Source: Acidobacteriota bacterium (GTDB lineage Bacteria > Acidobacteriota > Terriglobia > Terriglobales > Acidobacteriaceae). From it: DNA of 64,000 nucleotides. Below, piece by piece: positions 1 to 7,689 of the stretch. The position numbers and the translations under genes are program-made. The notes under the pieces were generated by a model. That model had not been told where the DNA came from. It worked only from the letters and a program-made list of their open reading frames with translations, and ran no database searches. Position 1 is the first letter of the stretch. Each line of letters begins with the position of its first letter. The stretch covers positions 2,070 through 66,069 of the forward strand of contig JAFDVW010000028.1 in the NCBI GenBank assembly GCA_018268755.1, read 5' to 3'.

Positions 1-56
1 ATGTGGGCCATGATGCCGATGTTTCTGCAACGCTCTAATGGAACTGTTCTGGGCAC
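1..56 (-). CDS. fusA: Elongation factor G, N-terminal fragment (runs off the window)
   Basis: Reading leftward from a GTG at 56-54, the frame gives MPRTVPLERCRNIGIMAH and then leaves the window. This matches the start of translocation GTPase EF-G, in which the IGIMAH segment leads into the P-loop (AHIDAGKTT). EF-G moves tRNA and mRNA through the ribosome in the cytoplasm. Its position downstream of rpsL and rpsG is the classical str operon order. Only 18 codons are present, so nothing can be said about the rest. No strong ribosome binding site is visible before the GTG. Confidence 0.85.
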   Translation of the reverse strand, partial: MPRTVPLERCRNIGIMAH

Positions 57-89
57 GACTTTATCTGCTTTCTGTGGCTCAAGTACCGC

Positions 90-167
90 AATTTGGTAAT
101 CGGATAATTTGGTAATTCAAAATCAATTGCGCGGGTCTGATTTACAAAATTACCCGATTACCAAATT
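90..167. repeat. Inverted repeat of AT-rich heptads between rpsG and fusA
   Basis: AATTTGGTAATCGG at 90-103 is repeated exactly as its complement CCGATTACCAAATT at 154-167, a 14-bp perfect inverted repeat with a 50-base gap. Each arm is made of roughly 7-base units (AATTTGG, TAATCGG, GTAATTT) that continue past the perfect part. The element begins 11 bases downstream of the rpsG stop and ends about 34 bases before the fusA start. It is strikingly AT-rich compared with the genes. It may fold in the rpsG-fusA transcript; its function is unknown. Confidence 0.7.
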
Positions 168-177
168 TTCAAATCTT

Positions 178-648
<471 letters not shown>

Positions 649-711
649 TCAGCTTCTAGCTCCTGGCCGCCAGCTTTCAACCAACGACCAATTCCTCAAA
701 CCCTTACCATT

Positions 712-826
712 CCGAACCGCTTTAGCGGTGAGGAATCTACTTGCAGATGCTTCGGCTCGCCGCGCTATGCGCGGACTCGCTCAGGATGACGCCGCGAGAC
801 TCAGACGCCTCGCAAGCGGCGTCACT
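712..826. repeat. Palindromic dispersed-type repeat in the rpsL-rpsG spacer
   Basis: The spacer between rpsL and rpsG holds the perfect palindrome ACCGCTTTAGCGGT (about 717-730). It is followed by a GC-rich segment in which TGACGCCGC (787-795) pairs with GCGGCGTCA (816-824); the latter covers the rpsL stop codon. The wording resembles the 67-bp tandem repeat at 1831-2121 (both have ctcagacgcc and gcaagcgg/gcaaagcgg), which suggests one family of mobile or amplified palindromes. Any effect on str operon mRNA processing is inference. Confidence 0.55.
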
Positions 827-1193
827 TCGGTCTCTTGGCTCCGTACTTGGAACGTCCCTGCTTGCGGTTGGCCACGCCCACGGAATCGAGCGCGCCGCGC
901 ACCACGTGATAGCGCACACCCGGCAGGTCTTTCACACGGCCGCCGCGCACCAACACAATGGAGTGCTCCTGCAAATTGTGCCCCACGCCCGGAATATAAG
1001 TGGTGACCTCAATTTGATTGGTCAGACGGACACGCGCCACCTTACGCAGCGCAGAGTTCGGCTTCTTCGGGGTCTGGGTGTACACGCGGGTACAAACCCC
1101 GCGTTTTTGCGGACAACCCTGTAATGCCGGGCTGGCCGTCTTATACCGAGGCCGCTTGCGTCCGGCCCGCACCAATTGATTGAACGTAGGCAC
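822..1193 (-). CDS. rpsL: 30S ribosomal protein S12
   Basis: This 123-residue protein is full length for uS12, the decoding-site protein that contacts A-site codon-anticodon pairs and determines streptomycin response. Visible hallmarks are [12 protein letters not shown] at the start, [17 protein letters not shown] (with the lysine that is mutated in streptomycin resistance, here wild type) and [13 protein letters not shown]. Translation starts at a GTG (1193-1191) behind a good GAGGAG about eight bases upstream. It is the first gene of the str operon here. A sigma-70-like promoter lies about 400 bases upstream. Confidence 0.98.
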   Translation of the reverse strand: MPTFNQLVRAGRKRPRYKTASPALQGCPQKRGVCTRVYTQTPKKPNSALRKVARVRLTNQIEVTTYIPGVGHNLQEHSIVLVRGGRVKDLPGVRYHVVRGALDSVGVANRKQGRSKYGAKRPK

Positions 1194-1740
1194 TCTTGCC
1201 GCTCCTCAGTCCGTGCTTCCTGTGCCGTACAAGCGCACTCCGGCAAGCACCGGCCTGCTCATGAATCTTTATTCTGCTGGAAGGCGCGTTCCGCCTGCCA
1301 TACTTCCCGCCGCACACACCCCGGCAGGAAATTGCGGTTTCCCGTGTCGGACTAAGCTCTCGACGGTGGCGTCAGGCCCTTGCGGGAGACGCTCCGTTTC
1401 GCTAGCTCCTCTCTGCATATCCTTCCGCTGGGAAGGTAGCGCAGAGGTTTCAGCGAGGATGCCTTCATGATCGTGCTGAAGGCCGAATGTATCACTGCTA
1501 TCAGCTGCTGTTCCTTGGAGTTAGTTCGCTCATGCATACAGCCAGCGAAGGTCCCACCGCGTACAAGCAAGCCAGAATGAACTCGCGGAACCTTATGAAT
1601 ATAACAATCAACGCCGCGCATCGTCAACAGCACTTTCTTGCATCTGACTGGCAAGCAGGCGAATGGACGTCAAAGCGTGGGCAGGAGTGGCCGAAGTTGA
1701 TGTCTCCAGGGTTTGAACTGGCTAGGCTATGACGCAGCGA
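1194..1740. other. Non-coding leader region upstream of rpsL
   Basis: No convincing gene is seen here. The open frames on either strand lack a ribosome binding site and recognisable protein features. The region contains the str promoter candidate at 1598-1627 and otherwise acts as a roughly 400-base leader. I see no tRNA. A ribosomal-protein leader structure is possible, but I could not identify one. Confidence 0.5.
1598..1627 (-). promoter_or_regulatory. Probable sigma-70 promoter of the str operon
   Basis: On the minus strand TTGACG (1627-1622) is followed after 18 bases by TATATT (1603-1598). Each hexamer matches the housekeeping consensus at five of six positions. It points toward rpsL, whose GTG lies about 400 bases downstream, so the transcript would carry a long leader (1194-1590). 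No gene was found in that leader. Confidence 0.55.
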
Positions 1741-1830
1741 ATCCGGCCCGAAGTGAGATCCATCGCTCGGGATTTCGCCTGCGGGGCTCAGTTCTTAGCT
1801 TGCCTTGAGCAAGCTGGCGGCGACCGAAAG

Positions 1831-2121
1831 GCCCCGCAAAGCGGCTCAACTTGAGATCCCTCGCTGCGGCTCGGGATTTCGCCTGCGGGGCTCAGACGCC
1901 CCGCAAAGCGGCTCAACTTGAGATCCCTCGCTTCGGCTCGGGATTTCGCCTGCGGGGCTCAGACGCCCCGCAAAGCGGCTCAACTTGAGATCCCTCGCTA
2001 CGGCTCGGGATTTCGCCTGCGGGGTTCAGACACCCCGCAAAGCCGCTCAACTTGAGATCCCTCGCTGCGGCTCGGGATTTCGCCTGCGGGGCTCAGACGC
2101 CCCGCAAAGCGGCTCAACTTG
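1831..2121. repeat. 67-bp tandem repeat array, about 4.3 copies, each unit palindromic
   Basis: Units begin at 1831, 1898, 1965 and 2032, with a partial copy from 2099, giving an exact period of 67 bases and only a few substitutions. Each unit starts with GCCCCGCAAAGCGG and ends with CGCCTGCGGGGC, which pair, and inside it GATCCCTCG faces CGGGAT, so one unit can fold into a nested hairpin. A degenerate extra copy lies at about 1755-1790. There are no spacers, so this is not a CRISPR array. It abuts the likely promoter of the lipoprotein gene. Confidence 0.9.
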
Positions 2122-2147
2122 CTGAAAATATGCGTTGCCTCTACACT
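2119..2147 (+). promoter_or_regulatory. Possible promoter of the surface lipoprotein gene
   Basis: TTGCTG (2119-2124), 17 bases, then TACACT (2142-2147) gives a weak sigma-70-like pair about 60 bases upstream of the ATG at 2208. The TTG of the -35 box is the last part of the tandem repeat, so repeat turnover could change this promoter. The match is modest (three and four of six). Confidence 0.35.
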
Positions 2148-2207
2148 GACAGTTTTCCAGCGCGAACAGGGCTCGCGTCTCCATCTAGGCGGACGCGGGG
2201 AGGGTGC

Positions 2208-4496
2208 ATGGGTAGGTTTGCTTCGGTTCTAGGAACGGCAGTACTTCTATTGTCTCTAACCTTGGGATTTGGCGGCTGCTCCTCCGGGAAGGCCACGAAC
2301 GTGACCCCTTTTCCGACCCCGGCCATCATTACGCTGAGCCCAACCCCGACCTTGTCCCTGGAATTAGGGAAATACCAAGCCTTCAGCGCCACCGCTTATC
2401 AGAAAGACCGTGCTACCACGGTGACGGTGCCCATCACTTTCAGTTCCAGTAACAATTCGGTGGCCACGATTGCCGCCAATGGACTGGTGTGCGCCGGAAC
2501 CTGGAACTCCTTGAGTAACCCACAGATTTGCACTCCGGGGTCGACTGGAACGGCGCAAATCATCGCCACGGCGCAAGGCATCAGCAGCCCGCCGACGACG
2601 GTTTTCGTGCACCAACACATTGATAACGTGGTGGTGGCGCCGGTTTCTGGACAAACCCCGCCTCCCGCCTACACCGCGCAGGGATGCTTCTCCAAGGGCA
2701 CGACTTATAACTTTGAGGCGCGGGCCTACAGCCGGGGCACTGACATTACGGCCAGCGCCGGCGACTTCGCCTGGCAGACGGTCACTGCCAATGTGGCTGC
2801 GGTGAGCGCGGCGACTTCTACCAACCCGATCGAGGGACTACTCAACGGACAGGCCAAGATCACCGCCAACATTCCCGGGACCACCGTCCTCTATGCCACC
2901 GTCGGCGGAGTTACCAGCCAGCCCTTCTCCTATGTGACCTGCTATGTGCAATCCATCAGCCTGGCCATTGATGGAGAGCCGGTGAATTCCATTTCCCTTG
3001 CCAAAGGGACCTCCAAGACGATTACTCCGACCATTACAGACATTGCAGGCAATGAGATTACGGGCAGCTTTCTGACCTGGAGTTCGTCCGACCCGACGAT
3101 CTCGGCCGTCACCACCGCGGGGGTGGTGTCCACCCCCCAGGCGGGAGGAGCCACGATTATTGCCTCCTGCACGCCTCCCAATTGCAATATCGGCACCCAC
3201 CCGGCACAACCGGTTTACCCGCAAAACTCGGTCTATGTCTCGGTCACGGGCACGGGCACTACTGCCACTACCTTGGCTTATGTCACGACGAGCGCCTGCG
3301 GCCGCACCGAGGGTTGCTTTAGCATCGTTGCCCCGATCAATATTCCGGCCAACACCGTGGGCACCCTCCGCTCCCTGCCATCCACGCCGAACTCATTTAT
3401 ATTCAGCAAGTTAAGTTCCGGCGTGAAGGCTTATTTGGGGACCGATTATCGCGCCCTGAATACCAAGGGTCTGATGACCCTCGATCCTTCGTCCAGCCCG
3501 CCCACGGTCGCCCAATATATTTCCGCTGCGGGCAAGGTACTGGCCATCTCGCCCGACGGCAAGAAGGTCATCCTGGCGGGGACGGAATCGCTGACCGACC
3601 CCAGCCCCACCGAGATCTTCGTCTTTGACACTTCCAGCAACACCAGCGTGGTGTACCCCGTCGCAGGGGCCACAGCCGCGGACTTCTCTCCTGACAGTCT
3701 GAAGGCCTATATCGTTTCCCAGGACAGCGCTTTCTGCTCGAATGGCTGCCTCTACGTCTATTCCACGCAAGACGCCTTGCAGGCCATTCAGCTCAACGCG
3801 CCCGCCAATGACGTTTCCTTTTTCCCGGAAGGAGCTTTCGGGTTTCTGGCGGGGGGCTCAGCCTCCTCGGCGGTCACGGCATGGACCACTTGCGGCGCCG
3901 GCACCAGCCCGGCCTCCAGTTTTCCGGTCCCCTTGACGCCCACTCTGATTAAGGCCTTGCCCATCGACATCTCCAACTTGGCCGCGCCTTCAGCGGCCGG
4001 CACGCCTTCCACGGCGACCGCCGTGCTGGCAGTCAATTCTCCGGGCGTCGATCTTTTCCGGGTGAATAGCTCTCCGCAGGGCTGTGCTCCCACCATCAAT
4101 GGCGGGGCGGCCAGCTCCTTCAATCTGGGTCACGGCGATTTTGTGCCGACCCAGCTGCTGGTCTCCAGCGCCGGCACGCATGCCTACATTCTAGGGAATG
4201 AGGCTTCGAGCGGCCTGCCCCTCGCCAGCATCCTGGAATTCAATCTGGTAAGCCAGACCTCCTCAAGCATCGCGCTGGCCAATAATGCCTCTCCGGTACG
4301 GGCCGCCCTGACCGGCGATGGCACCCTGCTCTATGTGACCGGCACTGACGGCGCCATTCACGTGATCAACACCGACGCCAACCTGGACACGCAGCAGATC
4401 ACCCTGGACAAAACTCTTTGCCAGACCTCCACGGGAGACAATTTCTATCCCGATGCGGCCCAGTGCATTCCGGATTTGATCGCCATCAAACCGTAA
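2208..4496 (+). CDS. Surface lipoprotein with Ig-like (BIG2) domains and a C-terminal propeller-like region
   Basis: The start at 2208 is chosen because GGGAGG lies five bases upstream and a lipoprotein signal follows at once: MGRFASVLGTAVLLLSLTLG and then GFGGC, with cysteine as the likely lipid anchor. The mature protein (762 residues with signal) begins with Ser/Thr/Pro-rich sequence, then repeated bacterial Ig-like units (for example residues about 35-110 and 245-335, with WSSSDPTISAVTTAGVVS typical of BIG2). The C-terminal half has short repeats such as LAISPDGKKVIL, ADFSPDSLKAYIV and GDGTLLYVTGTDGAIHVI, typical of a YncE-like beta propeller. It probably sits in the outer membrane or on the cell surface and binds a polymer or partner; the ligand is unknown. 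Confidence 0.8.
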   Translation: MGRFASVLGTAVLLLSLTLGFGGCSSGKATNVTPFPTPAIITLSPTPTLSLELGKYQAFSATAYQKDRATTVTVPITFSSSNNSVATIAANGLVCAGTWNSLSNPQICTPGSTGTAQIIATAQGISSPPTTVFVHQHIDNVVVAPVSGQTPPPAYTAQGCFSKGTTYNFEARAYSRGTDITASAGDFAWQTVTANVAAVSAATSTNPIEGLLNGQAKITANIPGTTVLYATVGGVTSQPFSYVTCYVQSISLAIDGEPVNSISLAKGTSKTITPTITDIAGNEITGSFLTWSSSDPTISAVTTAGVVSTPQAGGATIIASCTPPNCNIGTHPAQPVYPQNSVYVSVTGTGTTATTLAYVTTSACGRTEGCFSIVAPINIPANTVGTLRSLPSTPNSFIFSKLSSGVKAYLGTDYRALNTKGLMTLDPSSSPPTVAQYISAAGKVLAISPDGKKVILAGTESLTDPSPTEIFVFDTSSNTSVVYPVAGATAADFSPDSLKAYIVSQDSAFCSNGCLYVYSTQDALQAIQLNAPANDVSFFPEGAFGFLAGGSASSAVTAWTTCGAGTSPASSFPVPLTPTLIKALPIDISNLAAPSAAGTPSTATAVLAVNSPGVDLFRVNSSPQGCAPTINGGAASSFNLGHGDFVPTQLLVSSAGTHAYILGNEASSGLPLASILEFNLVSQTSSSIALANNASPVRAALTGDGTLLYVTGTDGAIHVINTDANLDTQQITLDKTLCQTSTGDNFYPDAAQCIPDLIAIKP

Positions 4497-4504
4497 ACGC
4501 GGTC

Positions 4505-4553
4505 GTTGGCCGTTGGCCGATAGCCATTGGCCGTTAGCTGTTGGCCGATAGAC
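4505..4553 (+). repeat. Heptad tandem repeat (7 units) between convergent genes
   Basis: Seven consecutive 7-base units read GTTGGCC, GTTGGCC, GATAGCC, ATTGGCC, GTTAGCT, GTTGGCC, GATAGAC. They fit the consensus RWTRGCY and fill much of the spacer between the lipoprotein stop (4496) and the nusB stop (4606). The same consensus recurs at 5038-5163 and 31586-31613. Confidence 0.85.
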
Positions 4554-4605
4554 GCCGGTCTTGAGCGTGCTCACCGCTGATCAGGAAGTCGGAAGAAAGC
4601 AAAGG

Positions 4606-5028
4606 CTAAGCTTGTGGTTTGGCTTCGAGGTCTTTGCCCACGCTATCGAGCACGCCGTTGATGAATTGCACCGACTCGGGCGCGGAGAATTTGCGGGCAA
4701 TTTCAATGGCTTCGTTGATGACGACTGCGTGCGGGGTATGGGGGAAGGCCAGAAATTCGGCGACGGCGGCGCGCAAAATGTTGCGGTCGACGGCGGCCAT
4801 GCGCTCCATGCGCCAATGCTGGGCATGATCTTCGATCAGCTTGTCCACTTCCTGGCTGCGCGCGGTGGCCACGCGAAATAAATCTTCCGCAAAACCCTGC
4901 ACGTCTTCGCTGACATCGCCCCGCTCCCGCCAGAAGGTCTTGCGCACATCCTCGGCCGACTGCTTCCCCATATCGGCTTGAAACAGCATTTGCAGCGTCA
5001 ATTCGCGAGATTTGCGGCGTGTGCCCAT
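4606..5028 (-). CDS. nusB: Transcription antitermination factor NusB
   Basis: This 140-residue all-helical protein has the expected length for NusB, which binds boxA RNA with NusE/S10 and prevents premature termination of rRNA transcription. Typical segments are GTRRKSRELTLQMLFQAD at the N terminus, the central MAAVDRNILRAAVAEF and HAVVINEAIEIARKFS, and the end FINGVLDSVGKDL. It lies downstream of ribH, a common pairing. There is no good Shine-Dalgarno sequence before its ATG. Instead the upstream spacer is a double array of heptad repeats that ends about ten bases before the start, which may affect its translation. Confidence 0.96.
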   Translation of the reverse strand: MGTRRKSRELTLQMLFQADMGKQSAEDVRKTFWRERGDVSEDVQGFAEDLFRVATARSQEVDKLIEDHAQHWRMERMAAVDRNILRAAVAEFLAFPHTPHAVVINEAIEIARKFSAPESVQFINGVLDSVGKDLEAKPQA

Positions 5029-5037
5029 AATTTCGTC

Positions 5038-5163
5038 GTTGGTCGTTGGCGATTAGCCGTTAGCTATTAGCCGTTGGCTATTGGCCGTTAGCTGGCGGAA
5101 TGAGTCTGCGCTAGCGGCTAACGACCAACAGCTAAAGGCTAAAGGCCAACGGCTAATGGCCAG
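5038..5163. repeat. Two opposed arrays of heptad repeats in the ribH-nusB spacer
   Basis: Positions 5038-5093 hold eight 7-base units of consensus RTTRGCY (GTTGGTC, GTTGGCG, ATTAGCC, GTTAGCT, ATTAGCC, GTTGGCT, ATTGGCC, GTTAGCT). Positions 5116-5157 hold six complementary units (GGCTAAC, GACCAAC, AGCTAAA, GGCTAAA, GGCCAAC, GGCTAAT), followed by a partial one. The two arrays can pair in many registers into a long hairpin in the ribH-nusB transcript. The array nearest nusB ends ten bases before the nusB ATG. Confidence 0.9.
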
Positions 5164-5216
5164 TTTTAGTGTACAGGAAGATGCTTTGAAATTTGCACGA
5201 TGCGCGGAGGCCGCGG

Positions 5217-5834
5217 TCAGCGCTTGCGTTTGGCGCGCAAGGATTTTTTTCGCTCTGCAGCTTGAGGCTTTTGCTTTTTTCCAACCGCCAACGACGATCG
5301 GCCCACAGCGGTTTTCTTGCCCAGGATGGCCTTGGTCAGGTTCGCCATTTCGATAGCGGCGAGCGCAGCTTCCAATCCCTTGTTGCCCATCTTCAGGCCG
5401 GCGCGATCGATGGCCTGCTCCAGTGTGTCGCAAGTGAGGACCCCGAAGGAATGCGGCACCCCGGTTTCCTGCGCCGCTTGGCCGACCCCGCGCGCCACTT
5501 CGTTCACGATGACATCATAGTGGGCGGTATCTCCGCGCAACACGCAGCCAATACACAGGATGGCGTTGTATTTTCCCGTCTCCGCCAGAGTGCGGGCGGC
5601 GGAGGGGAGTTCAAAGGCCCCGGGCACCCGCACGATGGCGATGTCCTTCTCCTTCACGCCCGAGCGCAGAAACCCGTCGTAGGCGCTTTGCAAGAGGCGC
5701 TCGGTGATAAAAGCATTGAAGCGCGCCACCACAATGCCAAAACGCTTGCCTGCGCCGTTGAATCCACCTTCGATCGCTTTCCCGTGGAAGCGGGAGCGCT
5801 CTCTGACTCCCGTATTGCTGTTCTTTTTGGTCAT
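5217..5834 (-). CDS. ribH: 6,7-dimethyl-8-ribityllumazine synthase (riboflavin pathway)
   Basis: RibH condenses 5-amino-6-ribitylamino-uracil with dihydroxybutanone phosphate in the penultimate step of riboflavin synthesis. Family motifs are clear: VVARFN (residues about 35-40), VPGAFELP, GCVLRGDTAHYDVI with the catalytic histidine, and GVLTCDTLEQA. At 205 residues it is about 50 longer than usual. The additions are a basic N-terminal stretch of about 25 residues and a C-terminal tail of about 30, ending KKQKPQAAERKKSLRAKRKR. Family members assemble into pentamers or 60-subunit shells, so the tail could line a shell or bind nucleic acid; that is inference. It forms an apparent operon with nusB. 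Confidence 0.95.
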   Translation of the reverse strand: MTKKNSNTGVRERSRFHGKAIEGGFNGAGKRFGIVVARFNAFITERLLQSAYDGFLRSGVKEKDIAIVRVPGAFELPSAARTLAETGKYNAILCIGCVLRGDTAHYDVIVNEVARGVGQAAQETGVPHSFGVLTCDTLEQAIDRAGLKMGNKGLEAALAAIEMANLTKAILGKKTAVGRSSLAVGKKQKPQAAERKKSLRAKRKR

Positions 5835-5915
5835 TCTTTTTCGTTTTCTTGCCGCACAAAATAATCCCCGACGTCCGCTAGATGCCAGCGCAGCATCCCG
5901 GCTACTAGTATGGCA

Positions 5916-6108
5916 CTACTTCACCCGATAAAACGTCTCCCGCCGCGGCAGAAAGAACTTATAGCCGGTATTTTCCAGCCAGCCTTCCTGCACCCGCGAT
6001 CTGCTGCGACCAGGATAGGAGCTCGGGCGGCTTCAGATCTTCCGCAATCGCGAGAGCGGAGAAAGAGAAACAGAGCAGGAGTAAAAGAGGGATCCGTTGC
6101 GAACGCAT
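5916..6108 (-). pseudogene. Small secreted protein gene interrupted by a frameshift
   Basis: An ATG at 6108-6106 follows a strong GAGGGG six bases upstream. It opens a clear signal peptide, MRSQRIPLLLLLCFSFSALA then IAED, but this frame stops after 49 residues with an unlikely end. The neighbouring frame, open from just after codon 24, gives a natural-looking tail: VQEGWLENTGYKFFLP, RRETFYRVK and a stop at 5918-5916. The total of 193 bases is one more than a multiple of three, so a single-base change near 6033-6040 would give a protein of about 63 residues. It is either a real pseudogene or a base error in the assembly. I do not recognise the family. Confidence 0.5.
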
Positions 6109-6160
6109 TTCCCCTCAAAATGATCATCCGTGAAAATCCGTGCTGTTCCGTGGCCAAAAC

Positions 6161-6943
6161 CTACTTTCCCTTGAACTGCGCGGCGCGCTTTTCCAGGAAG
6201 GCCGCGGTGCCTTCGGCTTTGTCTTCGGTGCCGCAGGATCGCCCGAACAGCTCAGCTTCCAGATGCAGTGCGTCGGGCAGCGGCATCTCCGCGCCCTTAT
6301 TGACCGCCTCGAGCGTGTACTGCACGGCCAGCGGGCCATTGGCGATGATTTTTTGCGCGATGGCCTCAGCGCGCGGGACCAGGTCGGCCGGCGCGGTAAC
6401 TTCATTCACCAATCCGATGCGTAGAGCGTCTTGCGCGGAGACCATCTCTCCGGTGAGCAAAATCTGATTGGCCACCCCTTTGCCCACCAGCCGCGGCAAA
6501 CGCTGTGAGCCACCGTAACCGGCGATGATACCCAGCTTCACCTCCGGCTGTCCGAGTCTGGCATTTTCGCTGGCCAGACGAAAGCTGCAAGCCAGCGCCA
6601 GTTCACAACCGCCGCCCAAAGCGAAGCCGTTGATGCAGGCGATCACCGGCTTGCCCAGCGTTTCGATCAGCGTGAACACCGATTGCCCCCGGTTGGCAAA
6701 TTCCTTGCCGAGCAGCGTCGTGAGCTTCGCAATCTCGCTGATGTCGGCGCCGGCAACGAATGCCTTCTCTCCCGCGCCCGTCAGCAGGACCACGCGCGTG
6801 CCGGGGTCATTCTTAAGTTCGCTGAAGGCCGCGCGCAGCTCTTCCATGGTCGCCGTATTCAGCGCGTTGAGGACTTTAGGCCGGTTCACCGTGACGTAGG
6901 CGATGGAGTTTTTCTTTTCGAGAAGAAGATTTTCGTAGGCCAT
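6161..6943 (-). CDS. Enoyl-CoA hydratase / crotonase-family protein
   Basis: The product hydrates trans-2-enoyl-CoA to 3-hydroxyacyl-CoA in fatty acid or butanoyl-CoA metabolism in the cytoplasm. The start at 6943 (MAYENLLLEKK) is preferred over an upstream one because AAGGAA lies ten bases before it and the family begins here; the result is 260 residues, the normal length. The oxyanion-hole segment AGADISE, the GFALGGGCELALAC segment and GQPEVKLGIIAGYGGSQRL are all present, so both catalytic glutamates (CE and PE) are kept. The C terminus EGTAAFLEKRAAQFKGK is typical. Substrate chain length cannot be read from sequence; short-chain crotonase is most likely. Confidence 0.93.
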   Translation of the reverse strand: MAYENLLLEKKNSIAYVTVNRPKVLNALNTATMEELRAAFSELKNDPGTRVVLLTGAGEKAFVAGADISEIAKLTTLLGKEFANRGQSVFTLIETLGKPVIACINGFALGGGCELALACSFRLASENARLGQPEVKLGIIAGYGGSQRLPRLVGKGVANQILLTGEMVSAQDALRIGLVNEVTAPADLVPRAEAIAQKIIANGPLAVQYTLEAVNKGAEMPLPDALHLEAELFGRSCGTEDKAEGTAAFLEKRAAQFKGK

Positions 6944-7064
6944 AAGTACAAATTCCTTGCCGTGATGGCTTCTCACGGACGAAATGTTTTTACCATAGCA
7001 CGGAAAGGAAAGGCGCTTCCCGTGTCCGGAAGCGCCACAAAACTGCCGCTGATCGAGCCCACTC

Positions 7065-7673
7065 TCAATAAAACAGATACTTCCGCCACTTGTCGTCGGA
7101 GTGCCCCATTAAACGCATGATGTGGCGGCTGGTATGCAGATTGAAAGCGCGGGGTTCCCGCATCAGCTTCATGCCCGCCTCAATCGGAGTCTGGTTCCCC
7201 TTGCTGCGGTTGCAGGTATGGCAGCAGGCCACCAGGTTTTCCCACGTGGAAGATCCGCCGCGCGAGCGCGGCACCACGTGGTCCAGGGTGAGGTCACCGG
7301 CGGGAAGCACCTCCCCGCAGTACTGGCAGGTGTTGCGGTCGCGCAGCAAAATGTTCTTGCGCGACAGGGCCCGCGTCTGGTGGGGAATGCGACGGTACTC
7401 GAGCAGGCGGATCACCGAGGGCACCCGCATGGCCACGCGCGCGGCATGCAGGAAGTGCCCATTCTCTTCCTCGGTCATGGCCACGCCCTTCAGCACCAGG
7501 ATGATGGCGCGGCGGGCGGCGCATACATTGATCGGTTCATAGGACGCATTCAACACCAGCACGGGTGCGTGCAGAGCATGGCCATTGCCGTCGTGCTGGA
7601 TTCCCAGCACGGCCGCCGGAGGCGGAAAGTATGCCCGCCCGCTATTGACCGCGTTGCTCCATTTGCCCGACAT
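7065..7673 (-). CDS. HNH endonuclease family protein
   Basis: This 202-residue protein has an N-terminal domain ([20 protein letters not shown]) followed by a compact HNH nuclease motif: [38 protein letters not shown]. The two CxxC pairs bind structural zinc, and the DH plus N residues form the metal-dependent nuclease centre. Proteins of this form are widespread single-copy bacterial genes of unsettled role, probably in DNA processing or repair. The start MSGKW at 7673 lies 16 bases after the comF stop, so the two are probably co-transcribed. A longer frame upstream overlaps comF and is not convincing. Confidence 0.88.
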   Translation of the reverse strand: MSGKWSNAVNSGRAYFPPPAAVLGIQHDGNGHALHAPVLVLNASYEPINVCAARRAIILVLKGVAMTEEENGHFLHAARVAMRVPSVIRLLEYRRIPHQTRALSRKNILLRDRNTCQYCGEVLPAGDLTLDHVVPRSRGGSSTWENLVACCHTCNRSKGNQTPIEAGMKLMREPRAFNLHTSRHIMRLMGHSDDKWRKYLFY

Positions 7674-7689
7674 ATTCCGTCGCGTCCTC

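Noticed and set aside
1352-1654. 100-residue frame on the minus strand upstream of rpsL
   Set aside because: No ribosome binding site or recognisable features, and it runs across the likely str promoter.
1831-2121. Possible CRISPR array
   Set aside because: The 67-bp units are contiguous with no spacers, and no cas gene is present.
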